Source of the DNA: Malania oleifera
Lineage: Eukaryota; Streptophyta; Magnoliopsida; Santalales; Ximeniaceae
DNA: 64,000 nucleotides
Direction of reading: 5' to 3'
Assembly: GCF_029873635.1 (NCBI RefSeq)
Contig: NC_080422.1
Coordinates: forward strand, 14,291,936 to 14,355,935
Both the position numbers and the translations under genes were made by a program. Under the pieces are notes generated by a model. It did no database searches, was not told the DNA's origin, and saw nothing but the letters and a program-made list of their open reading frames with translations. This document shows, piece by piece, positions 54,943 through 64,000 of the stretch (position 1 is its first letter; every line of letters begins with the position of its first letter).

Positions 54943-56124
54943 GTATTGAGAAATTACACTGACTTATATCATGATTAACACTAACTTATAGCCTTCACAT
55001 ACTTGCATATAACCTAAGAATTACACACTTGAATAATTTATGTGTAGTTTCTATTTATATGATTTTGTAACTCCATGAAGAATTGATTAGTAGTACACTC
55101 GTGTTAATTGGGTTATATAAACTCTTGTATTTACATGGTATCTCATGAGATTGAAAATATACGTTCACATGACTTATAGCACTTAGGGTTCCTTATGAGC
55201 ACTGAGAGAGCACCGGTGATGACTATGACACCTTGTGAGGTACTGTTGAGCCATTTATCGTTCTTTTGAGTTTTTGACATCACTCAGAGTTCATGAAACT
55301 CAACTTTCCTTTTTTTTTTTTCTTTTCTAGATATTCTTTGTACACTAGTCTATGTTTTTGACTTGCTAGCCTAGAGGTGACATCTAGTGGGCAGATAGAA
55401 ACCTAGACCTTGTAGCCTACTCAAGATGTGAAAGCTGAGACACCCCAAGAAGTAGACTTAGTTCATGGACTACTGTTCGAGCTTAATTCTCATTGGTGGT
55501 ATGAAGAAAATAAAAGAAGTGTAATGATTATACTAATTGACAATGAAAATACAGAAATTGAAGAATGAGCAGAATAAAGAATAAGAAACATAGAAATGCA
55601 CATGAAATGGAAGATTGATTGTAATGACCAGCTTAATTTTCACACATTTTTTTTCCATAATATAATAAAACCAGTATAACACATCCACCAGATCATAGTC
55701 AACCTAAACCCGTGGGTACCAAGGATTCAACAGAAATACAACATGGAAGCCTAAGCAGCAGGAAACTGCGTTGTGTGGCCCGAAGGCGGGACCTGACAAT
55801 GGTTGGTCGATCACTGCCAAGTCAAAAGTACAATCTGTAAGTTCGATGGGTCTGCCAGACCAGGTCCGTACACCAGAGGAGTCCCACTTCTTAAAACCAC
55901 ATCGACTATCCGTCCTTACGCTACTCCGTATAACAGCGTTAACACAATATCATGATGATCATGAGCACATAGCAGAAGTACCGTGCAAGTGCTAGCCTAG
56001 ACCAAGCCAACCAGGCTCTGATAACATATAGCATATAATCAAAATGTGATACATGAATATTTCATATTAATAATTGCCAAGTTAATATCATCACATCACT
56101 TTACATATATATACATCATGAAAA

Positions 56125-56315
56125 TCATCGGCTCGTACGCCGGTATTTCAAATTTTTACCATAGCTAAGCCTGTATTCCGGCAAAACATATCCATAACTT
56201 GGCCTGTATGCCGGTAAAACATATCCATAGCTTGCCCATATGCCGGCAAAACATATCCAGAGCTCGGCTTATACGCCGGAAAATCATATAAAACTCTCAG
56301 CCCGTACACCGGTTT
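56125..56315. repeat. Tandem ~35-bp repeats in LTR (gccggcaaaacatatcca)
   Basis: Five or six units of roughly 35 bp share the core tacgccgg(c/t)aaaacatatcc and (g)ctcggcc(t/c)gta. The same array is in the 5' LTR at 63225-63420. Units are in the transcribed part of the LTR. Confidence 0.7.
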
Positions 56316-56929
56316 TCCATTATAAAAATTCATATCATTATCATATTCCCAAAAAACAGTAATTCATCATAAATTTTACTCATGCCACACAAAATGGGTA
56401 TTATATATATCCAGAACATATCATCATTTTCAACAGTATTTCCTAACATAGTACTCATATATATACATATATTTTCATGAAATCAAATGCTATACAATTT
56501 TACTCATAATTTTCATAAAACAACTAGCTTAGTTTATCCCCTTACCTGATTCCAGAGAAGCTCCTAAGAAAAACAAACCTACACTCACAGGGTTCCCCGT
56601 TCAACACCCTGAAAATGATATTCTCCAAAACTAAACTTCAGTATTTCTACGCATACTACACTTTCTACAACTGTCAAGAAGTCAATTTTGAGTAGAAAGC
56701 CTTACCCTGAATCTGGGATGGATTCTAAACTAGCCCCACCAATGATCTACTCTGACAGATATGTAGAGAACTTCCCTAGGAGCATCGTGGTGGCCTTGAA
56801 TCGTCGAACCGGCAAAAGATCGGCCCGAAATCCTAGAGAGAAGTAAGGGGAACCGAAAGGAGGAAGAGAGAGAAGCTCTGCGAAAAAAATCAGCCAAGAA
56901 ATCGCATTTAGGGCTACTTATACATTGGC

Positions 56930-57125
56930 CTTCGTTGACGAGCCACGTCACCCCGTTGACGAGGTCAAGAAAACAATTCGTCGATGAACTCCTCCCTTGT
57001 CGACAAAATTCAGAGATGTCCAAAACATCCTCTCGGTATTTTCTCATCGACGAAATGCTTCCTTGTCGACGAGCCCCTCACGCTTTCTCGTCAACGAACC
57101 CCCTGAATTCGTTGACGAGGCCATG
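56930..57125. promoter_or_regulatory. TCGTCGACGA-type box array in Tekay LTR U3
   Basis: Boxes ttcgttgacgag, cccgttgacgag, ttcgtcgatga, cttgtcgacaa, ctcatcgacga, cttgtcgacgag, ctcgtcaacga and ttcgttgacgag start about 8 bp upstream (minus sense) of the TATA box. The array is arranged as in the plus-strand LTRs at 11155 and 12970. Confidence 0.6.
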
Positions 57126-57424
57126 TTTTCCTTATTCCTTTTTCCCTTCTTTTATTATTTAAATATTATAAATTCTTTGAGTCACTACATTCTCCCCTCC
57201 TTATAAAATTTCGCCCTCGAAATTTGCTATTCATGTAACTCATCATCCCTTAAAAGCAAAACGATCTACTTATTTTATTACTTACCCTCACTTATGGCGG
57301 AGGAATACCGTTGTTACAATTCAAGTCCTAGGAAATTACATATACAAAAGAAAATTTCTCTAAAACTAAAATGCTACTTGCTAACTATTACATGTACCTG
57401 CAAAAGAAATATAACCTAACTACT

Positions 57425-57620
57425 TAAGCTTCTTGAAATAATTGCAAATACTTCTGCTTCATTTGCTCATCGGATTCCCAAGAAGCTTGTTCCATTGTGT
57501 GATTCCTCTACAAAACTTTTACCAAAGGAATCTTTTTGTTACGTAACTCCTGCACTTTCCTATCTAGAATCTAAACTGGTACCTCCTCATACACTAGTGA
57601 ATCACTAAGCTATAATTCAC
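57425..57620 (-). pseudogene. Chromodomain remnant of the Tekay element
   Basis: Minus frames near 57600-57425 read RNKKIPLVKVL-stop-RNHTMEQASWESDEQMKQK and YLQLF, the chromodomain ending typical of Tekay/Del integrases. The expected tryptophan before RNH is TAG. In the family this domain guides insertion toward methylated heterochromatin. Confidence 0.75.
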
Positions 57621-57639
57621 CATATCTGATAATATGAGA

Positions 57640-58850
57640 AGGGTCTAAGATGTACTTCCTCAATATGGAAATGTGGAATACGTCGTGCATCCTGGATAAT
57701 ACAGGTGGCAAAGCTAACTTGTAGGCAACCGGCCCCACTTTATCTAGAATCTAAAATGGACCGATAAACTTAGGGTTAAGTTTACCTTTCCTCCTGAATC
57801 TCATAACCCCTTTCAACGGAACTATCTTGAGAAATACATGATCACCGATGTCAAAGTCCAATTTCCTACAGCAGGTATCAACATAACTTTTCTGTCGGCT
57901 CTAAGCTGTATTGATTCTGTCTTTGATAAGCTGAACTTTATTACGCGCTTGCTAAATAAGCTCTGGTCTCATAACTCACCGCTCACCCACTTCATCCCAA
58001 AATAAAGGAGAATGACATTTCCTACCATATAGTGCTTCAAACAATGTCATGCCAATGCCGGTATGATAACTGTTATTATATGCAAATTCCACCAACGACA
58101 TGAACTGAGTCCAACTACCCCCAAAATCTAATACGCACGCTTGGAGCATATCCTTTAATATTTGTAATGTTCTCTCAGTATGCCCATCTGACTAAGGATA
58201 GAATGTCATGCTAAATGATAACTGGGACCCTAGAGCTTCTTGCAAGCTTCTCCAAAAACATGATCTAAAGTGTGGGTCTCAATCTGACACAATAGATATT
58301 GACACCCCATGTGAACGAACTATCTCCTGAATGTAAATCTCCGCCAACTTGTTGAGGGAGTAGTTGATCTTGATAGGTAAAAAGTGGGCAGTCTTAGTCA
58401 AATGGTCAACAATCACCCAAATGGAATTCTGGCCGTGCAACGCCGTCGGCAGTCCTGATACAAAATCCATAGATATATGATCCCACTTCCACTCTGGGAT
58501 AAAAAACGGCTACAACTGCTCTGTCGACCTCTGGTGCTCAGCTTTTACCTGTTGGCACGTCAAACACTGGGCTACATACTCAGTAATCTCTTTCTTCATA
58601 CCACTCCACCAATAAGACTCACGCAGATCTCTATACATCTTTGTACTTCTGGGATGAACTGTGTACAAAGATTTGTAAGCCTCGTCTAAAATAGTCTTCC
58701 TGATCTCAGTATCAGTAGGAACGCATAATCTGGAAAGGAACCACAAAGCTCCGTCATTTACAATACTGAATTCCTCCCCCTAACCACTCTACACTCTGTC
58801 CATCACCTCTACTAATTCTGGATCTTCTTTCCGAGCAGCTTTAATTCTTT
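57640..58850 (-). pseudogene. Tekay integrase remnant
   Basis: The zinc-binding HHCC segment at 58746-58510 has LDEAYKSLYTVHPRSTKMYR, WWSGMKKEI and CLTCQQVKAEH. The core at 58470-58279 has MDFVSGLP (first aspartate), IWVIVDHLTKTAHFLPIK, HGVSISIVSDRD. The remainder continues in broken frames to about 57640. Stops lie between the pieces. Confidence 0.8.
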
Positions 58851-58851
58851 C

Positions 58852-60498
58852 CTACAGAGTAGGTTGCACTACTAAACTGACGATGCATACCTGTGAATCA
58901 CTCTCAACTAATTCAATGCCGAGTCTCTCCAGATCCATGATAATCGGATACTGGATCTCTTTAGCCGCCAACGCTGGTTCCTTACTTTTCCTGCTTAATG
59001 CATTAGCTACCAAGTTTGCTTTCCTTGGGTGGTAACTGATAGTACAATCAAAATTCTTAATTAACTTTAACCACCTACTCTGTCTCATATTTAATTCCCT
59101 CTGTGTGAAAAAGTACTTTAAACTCTTATGGTCGGAAAAGATCTTACACTGCTCGTTGTATAGGTAATGCCTTCAAATCTTCAATGCTTGTACTACTACA
59201 GCCAATTCAAGATCATGAGTAGGGTAGTTCTTTTCATATTCTTTCAATTATCTAGAAGCATACACCACCACCCTGTCATGCTGCATCAATACACAGCCAA
59301 GTCCTTTCAAGGACGCATCACTATAAATGACATAACCCTTACCCCCTAACGGAATGACCAATACTGGTGCTGTGACTAACCTCTGCTTCAATTCTTGAAA
59401 ACTCTACTCACAGTTGTCATCCTACTCAAATCTGACATTCTTCCTAGTCAGTCGTGTCAGAGGCCCTGACAATGCTGAGAATCCCTCAACGAAACGACGG
59501 TAATACCCAGCTAGCTCTAAGAAACTCTTGATCTCTTGGATGTTCCTCGGTCTAGCCCAATTCACTACCTCTTCAATCTTACTAGGATCCACAGAAATAC
59601 CATCTCTAGATATAACATGCCCCAAAAACACGACCTTCTCAAGCCAGAAGTCACATTTACTGAACTTAGCGTACAAATTCTTTTCCCTGAGCGTCTACAA
59701 AACCTACTTCAAGTGTGTCTCATGCTTCTCATAGCTCCACGAATAGACCAGTACATCATCAATAAAAACAATAACAAACTGATCTAGGTATGGATGAAAG
59801 ATTCTATTCATCAAATCCATAAATATTGCAGGAGCATTCATTAGGCCAAATGACATAGCAAGGAACTCGTAATGTCCGTACCTGGTCCCGAAGGTCATCT
59901 TCGAGATGTCTTCTACTTTCACTTTCACTTGATGGTAGCCAGATCTTAGGTCAATCTTCAAATACACCTGTGCACCCTGAAACTGGTCAAACAAATCATC
60001 TATACGGGGTAGAGGATACTTGTTCTTTATTGTCACCTTATTAATCTCCCTATAATCGATATACATCCTCATAGTCCCATCTTTGTTCTTCATAAATAGA
60101 ACTGGAGCTCCCCACGGAGATACACTAGGTCGTATAAAGCCCTTATCAAGCAAATCTTGTAGCTGATTCTTCAATTCTGCCAACTATGCTAGCGCCATAC
60201 GATAAGGTACTTTAGAAATCGATGTTGTACCTAGAAATGGATCTATAGGAAAGTCCACCTCATGATCAGGCGGCAAGCCTGGTAATTCATCTGGAAAAAC
60301 TTCTATAAACTCCTTTACTACAAGTGTGTTAACAGGTTTCATTTCATTCTCTGACATCTCCTTCACAAAAGCCACAAACCCCTGACAATCACTCAGCAGT
60401 AGTCTCCTCGCCTGAACAACTGAAACTAACTGGGGCGAAGATTGCACTCGAGACCCTACGAACCTAAATTCTGCTCTTCCTAGAGGTTTGAATATCAC
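58852..60498 (-). pseudogene. Tekay RT and RNase H remnant
   Basis: RT starts near 60183 with [20 protein letters not shown] and [20 protein letters not shown], followed by [10 protein letters not shown] and the catalytic [10 protein letters not shown] (FIDD box) near 59760. The connection segment at 59676-59422 has [19 protein letters not shown]. RNase H and tether parts extend to 59088-58852 (WLKLIKNFDCTISYHPRKAN, VANALSRKS). The upstream linker VFPDELPGLPPDHEVDFPID is at 60330-60240. Confidence 0.85.
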
Positions 60499-60627
60499 TT
60501 TTCGTGAATATTAATCTATACTAACAAAATTAGATGCTAACCAATCCATGCCGAAGATTACATCGAACCTATGCATGTCTAGTACTATCATATCAGAAGA
60601 CAAAATTTCCCCTTGAATATCAACTGG

Positions 60628-60861
60628 TCATTCCCAGAGTACCCTACTACACCTCACTATTGACCCAGTTGGTGTAGATACTAATAACTCAGTGTCTAAC
60701 AACTGTGTTTCTACCCCACATAGTCTAGTGCACTCCGAACACACAAACGAGTGTGTGGCTCCTGAATCAAACAATGCAATAACTTTAAAAGAAAGCATAC
60801 TAACCATACCTGTCACCACGTCACCAGTTGTCTCAGCATTACCTGGCGTCAGAGCGAACAC
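60628..60861 (-). pseudogene. Tekay protease remnant
   Basis: ALFDSGATHSFVCSECTRLC contains the aspartic protease DSGA active-site motif and the HSF that follows it in gypsy elements. The frame is open over 78 codons. Confidence 0.8.
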
Positions 60862-60939
60862 TCTGGCTGGAGCTGTATTCCCCTACTGGCCCCCACGTGG
60901 TGCTTGGTAGCCTCCTTGGCATGGTCTGGGAGCAGGAGC

Positions 60940-61917
60940 TGCATTTGGTGGTGTAGGGCAGTCTCGCACCATATGACCTAATCTACCGCAGTGATAGCAG
61001 ACAACTCCACCCGCTCGACACTCTCTCTAGTGTCTCCTTCCACAAGTCTAACAGATAGGAGGACCCTGCACTACCTACACCTCGCATCCTCTAGTCTTCG
61101 GCCTCCGTCCTCTACCATGGTTTCCTCTCCTCCATTGATTCCGTCTAAGACCCTACTGGTAGCTCAAAGATGCAGATCTCTTCCTCTGTCCTTGCTCCTC
61201 TGCATCCAAACGCTCACCAACCTCTGCCAAGGCTGCTCTATCTACTAACTTAGCAAAATCATGGATCCGTAGTTCTACCACCTTCTTAAATATGCTTTGC
61301 CTCAAACCTCTTTCAAATTGTCTTGCCTTCTTCACCTCATCAGGGACAATATATGGAGCGAAACAAGAGAGCTCTATAAAATGTGCTGCATACTGCTAGA
61401 CTGATAACTATCCTTACTTCAGACTCGGGAACTCTTCCACTTTAGCCTCCCTAACACTAGCTGGAAAATATCTATCGAAGAACAATTCCTTAAACCGATC
61501 CCAAGTCTTGGCTATCGGCGTAGTCTTCTGCTGCTCCAAAAGCCTCACAGCAACCCACCACCTCTCAGCCTCTCCTGTCAGCCTATAGGTGGTAAAGAGG
61601 ACCCTCTGTTCTTCGCTGCAATGCAACATGGCCAATACTATCTTGGTCTCCTACATCCAGTTCTCGGCGACTGCAGGATCAACTCCTATTGAGAATGTCA
61701 GAGGATTCATCTTCGTAAACTTCTCTATAGAGCACCCATGGCCTACCGATAGACCACCGTACTCCCTGGAGCTCCTAGCAATCTCAGCCATTACATGCTG
61801 AACCACTCTACATAATACTGTGTTAGAGTCTGTCCCGCCTGCACTTGAGGGCCCTACCCCATCACTGCCACTCTCATGGGCACTACCTCCTCCTAGATCC
61901 ATCATGAAAAACAACAA
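60940..61917 (-). pseudogene. Tekay gag remnant
   Basis: A likely start is the ATG at 61902 (MDLGGGSAHESG). The capsid region at 61635-61414 has HCSEEQRVLFTTYRLTGEAE, then RWWVAVRLLEQQKTTPIAKT and FKELFFDRYFPASVREAK. The segment at 61335-61153 has FERGLRQSIFKKVVELRIHD and AALAEVGERL. The zinc knuckle CYHCGRLGHMVRDC is near 60995-60955. TAG stops separate the pieces. It is homologous to the gag at 16290-16800. Confidence 0.85.
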
Positions 61918-62190
61918 ATGTAACTTAGAAATCCTATACTTTTAGCTTACACACCTAACATAGTTCCCCACTTTAACTTCCTCAACTCATTCCTGACCCC
62001 AGTCCTACATTTTAGGAACACAACCCGACAATAGTTTACTATGGTTCTCCTGGAATCGTCACCCCAGGAAAAACACAAAAATCACCACGGAAGTCTTGCC
62101 TCTATACTGTAGAACAAATCTCAAATCATTTTTCTATACTCTGGTATTGTTTCCACTGCACTCTAAAGTCTACAGAACCTAGCAACCTAA

Positions 62191-62202
62191 GCTCTGATAC
62201 CA
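62191..62202 (-). promoter_or_regulatory. Tekay primer binding site (tRNA-Met)
   Basis: Minus strand TGGTATCAGAGC, three bases from the LTR end, followed by TTAGG. This is the initiator tRNA-Met site usual for chromoviruses, intact here and mutated in the element at 15666. Confidence 0.88.
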
Positions 62203-63224
62203 AATTGTAACGACTTGCTTAATTTTCACACATTTTTTTTCCATAATATAATAAAACCAGTATAACACATCCAATAGATCATAGTCAACCTAAACCCGTG
62301 GGTACCAGGGATTCAACATAAATACAGCACGGAAGCCTAAGCTGCAGGAAACATAAAATCGTAAATAACTCATAATACCATATACAATACCATCCATCAC
62401 AATACCAGAGTTACTTTATCCACTGTATTTACATAAGTAAACCACCCAAAAGAGTCCTAGGGTCACTTCCCACAAAATACATATGACCCTATCACAAAAT
62501 ACATACCCTTCAAAGAGGGCAGATCAGCCGTAACTATCTCAGCGGAGCTTTATCCGTTCTCCTATCCGGGGCTCCTGAAATGTTTATGAAATTTTGGGGT
62601 GACTGAAATTTTGGGGTGAGAGACTTCTCAGTAAAGGAAATAAACTAGTATTAGTCTGTGGCAACATGAGTTTTTAGTGTTATGCATAAATCATATATAC
62701 ATATATTTAGTAAATTGTTATATCATATCTAGGAAAACATATATCATTATAACATGGCAGAACATACTGCATTTTCATAAAAATAATTCATCTCATATAA
62801 TAATAATAAAACGAAAGCAACCCTGGTAGGTTAGCTGGTTGTTGTCATGTATTACCCCCACATGACTGGATTGTGTGGCTTGAAGGCGGGACCTGAGAAT
62901 GGTTGGCCGGCCACTGCTAAGTCAAAAGTACAGTTTGTAAGTCCGATGGGTCTGCCAAACCTGGTTTGTACACCAAGGGCGTCCACACTTCTTAAAACCA
63001 TATCAACTATCTGTCCTTACACTACTCCGTACTGTAGCGTTAACACAATATCATGATGATCATGAACACATACCAGCAGTACCATGCAAGTGCTAGCCTA
63101 GACCAAGCCAACTAGGTTCTGATAACATATAGCATATAATCAAACTGTGATACATGAATATTTCATATTAATAATTGCCAAGTTAATATCATCACATCAA
63201 TTTACCTATATATATACATCATGA

Positions 63225-63420
63225 AAATCATCGGCCCATACGCCAGTATTTCATATTTTTACCATAGCTCGGCCCATGCGCTGGCAAAACATATTCATAA
63301 CTTGGCCCATATGTCGGTAAAACATATCCATAACTCGGCCCGTACACCGACAAAACATATCCATAACTCGGCCCATACGCCGACAAATCATATAAAACTC
63401 TCGGCCCGTATGCCAATTTT
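63225..63420. repeat. Tandem ~35-bp repeats, 5' LTR copy
   Basis: Five units with the core aactcggcccatacgccgac and aaaacatatcc. One unit pair is more uniform than in the 3' LTR, consistent with slippage or gene conversion. Confidence 0.7.
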
Positions 63421-63557
63421 TCATTATAAAAATCCATATCATTATCATATTCCCAGAAAACAGTAATTCATCATAAATTTTACTCATGCCACACAAAATA
63501 GGTATTATATATATCTAGAACATATCATCATTTTCAGCAGTATTTCCCAACATAGTA

Positions 63558-63559
<2 letters not shown>

Positions 63560-63598
<39 letters not shown>
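63560..63598 (+). repeat. TA microsatellite in 5' LTR
   Basis: About 19 TA units, against a handful at the equivalent place in the 3' LTR (56458-56470), so it expanded after insertion. Confidence 0.8.
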
Positions 63599-63612
<14 letters not shown>

Positions 63613-64000
63613 TTTCAAGAAATCAAATGCTATACAATTTTACTTATAATTTTCATAAAACAACTAGTTTAGTTTACCCCCTTACCTGATTCCTGAGAAG
63701 CCCCTAAGAAAAACAATCTTGCACCCGCAGAGTTCCCCGTTCAACATCCTGAAAATGATATTTCCCAGAATTAAACTTTAGTATTTCTACGCGTACTAGG
63801 CTTTATACAACTGTCAAGAAATCAAATATTGAGTAAAAAGCTCTACCCTGGATCTGGGATGGATTCCGAACTAGCCCCACCAACGATCCACTCTGGCAGA
63901 TATGTAGAGAACTTCCCTAGGAGCGTCATGGTGGCCTCGGATCATTGAACCGGAAAAAGATCGGCTCGAAATCCTAGAGAGAAGTAAGGGAAACCGAAAG

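Larger units (their letters stand above)
48380..55619 (+). mobile_element. Athila element internal region
   Basis: It contains gag, protease, RT-RNase H and integrase in gypsy order, all broken by stops, then a non-coding tail (54660-55619). The tail matches the inverted Athila fragment at 8300-8480. A GAAA repeat lies at 54912-54942. The 3' LTR is absent because the Tekay element starts at 55620. Confidence 0.8.
55620..57189 (-). mobile_element. 3' LTR of Tekay/Del chromovirus, minus
   Basis: On the minus strand it begins TGTAGTGACTC at 57189, right after the purine tract AAGGAGGGGAGAA, and ends CTGGTCATTACA at 55620. The minus TATA box (TATAAG, plus 56917-56922) has the TCGTCGACGA array upstream (56930-57125). 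A tandem ~35-bp repeat lies at 56125-56315. Compared with the 5' LTR it lacks about 520 bp (the part equivalent to 62353-62872), joined at aggaaac/tgcgttgtgtgg. Confidence 0.85.
57190..62205 (-). mobile_element. Tekay/Del chromovirus internal region
   Basis: A nearly full gypsy chromovirus interior, minus strand: PBS, gag, CCHC, protease, RT, RNase H, integrase and chromodomain in the normal order, plus the characteristic 3' phrase tttcgagggcgaaatttt before the purine tract. It is cut by many in-frame stops. It probably inserted in the Athila tail, giving a candidate duplication TTGAT at 55615-55619 whose partner lies beyond the window. Confidence 0.88.
62206..64000 (-). mobile_element. 5' LTR of Tekay/Del chromovirus, runs off the window
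   Basis: On the minus strand it ends GCAAGTCGTTACA at 62206. It aligns with 55620-57189 up to the window end (last bases equal about 56860), so roughly 330 bp including TATA and U3 array lie outside. It is longer than the 3' LTR by about 520 bp at 62353-62872. It holds the tandem ~35-bp repeats (63225-63420) and an expanded TA run (63560-63598). Confidence 0.85.

Noticed and set aside
63221-63466. Repeat-containing frame (HNSARTPTKHIHNSAHTPTN style) that could look like a repeat protein
   Set aside because: It is the translation of the ~35-bp tandem repeats in an LTR; the 3' LTR copy is not open in the same frame, and open frames exist on both strands there.
1-64000. tRNA, rRNA or other structured RNA genes
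   Set aside because: I looked for tRNA-like A/B boxes and rRNA blocks by eye; tRNA-complementary stretches found are retrotransposon primer sites only.

Overview
The window is plant nuclear DNA, most likely from a eudicot (inferred). It holds one intact host gene, a PERK-type proline-rich receptor-like kinase on the minus strand with eight clean GT-AG exons. Everything around it is a dense nest of plant LTR retrotransposons: Ty1/copia of the Tork/Tnt1 type, Ty3/gypsy Athila with a tRNA-Asp primer site, and Ty3/gypsy Tekay/Del chromoviruses with a tRNA-Met primer site and a chromodomain. There are also hAT-like MITEs and AT-rich repeats. The sequence does not identify a species. I found no rRNA or tRNA gene, CRISPR array or bacterial feature.

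Layout. 1-3870: two tandem copies of a broken copia 3' end (RNase H plus 3' LTR, minus strand) with LTR pieces of another family. 3871-11154 and 19590-21378: a decayed minus-strand Athila-type element split by later insertions. These are an LTR at 4241-5519, a solo LTR at 8629-10605 with ATTTT target duplications, and a gypsy element at 11155-19589 with both LTRs and near-matching target duplications. The last has lost pol, and its 5' LTR carries a further solo LTR at 12970-15178 with AATTA duplications. 21381-22777: a solo copia-type LTR. 22778-24060: an AT-rich repeat.

25043-39754: the PERK gene, 597 codons. Its fifth intron is about 11.2 kb. It contains a solo copia LTR (26379-27089), an inverted pair of LTRs (27355-28430 plus 35572-35667) and, inside that, a head-to-head palindrome of two Tork copia elements (28431-35571). 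The intron is completed by a second copy, in inverted orientation, of the AT-rich repeat that also lies 3' of the gene.

39755-46409: promoter side of the gene, a Tekay-like solo LTR (40827-43018, ATTTG duplications), a hAT-like MITE and a partial LTR. 46410-55619: a plus-strand Athila element (5' LTR, tRNA-Asp PBS, gag, protease, RT, integrase), with a 505-bp MITE in gag that has a perfect 8-bp target duplication. 55620-64000: a minus-strand Tekay/Del chromovirus, nearly complete but full of stop codons, whose 5' LTR runs off the window.

Two patterns stand out. First, eight LTR copies from several copia and gypsy families, on both strands, carry arrays of the palindromic box TCGTCGACGA or its CpG-decay derivatives, always on the upstream side of the LTR TATA box. 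A ninth LTR has a different repeated box (GGTTCGGTCGCCCGA type) in the same place. Second, the large PERK intron contains two nested inverted repeats, so the unspliced transcript could fold into a multi-kilobase hairpin.
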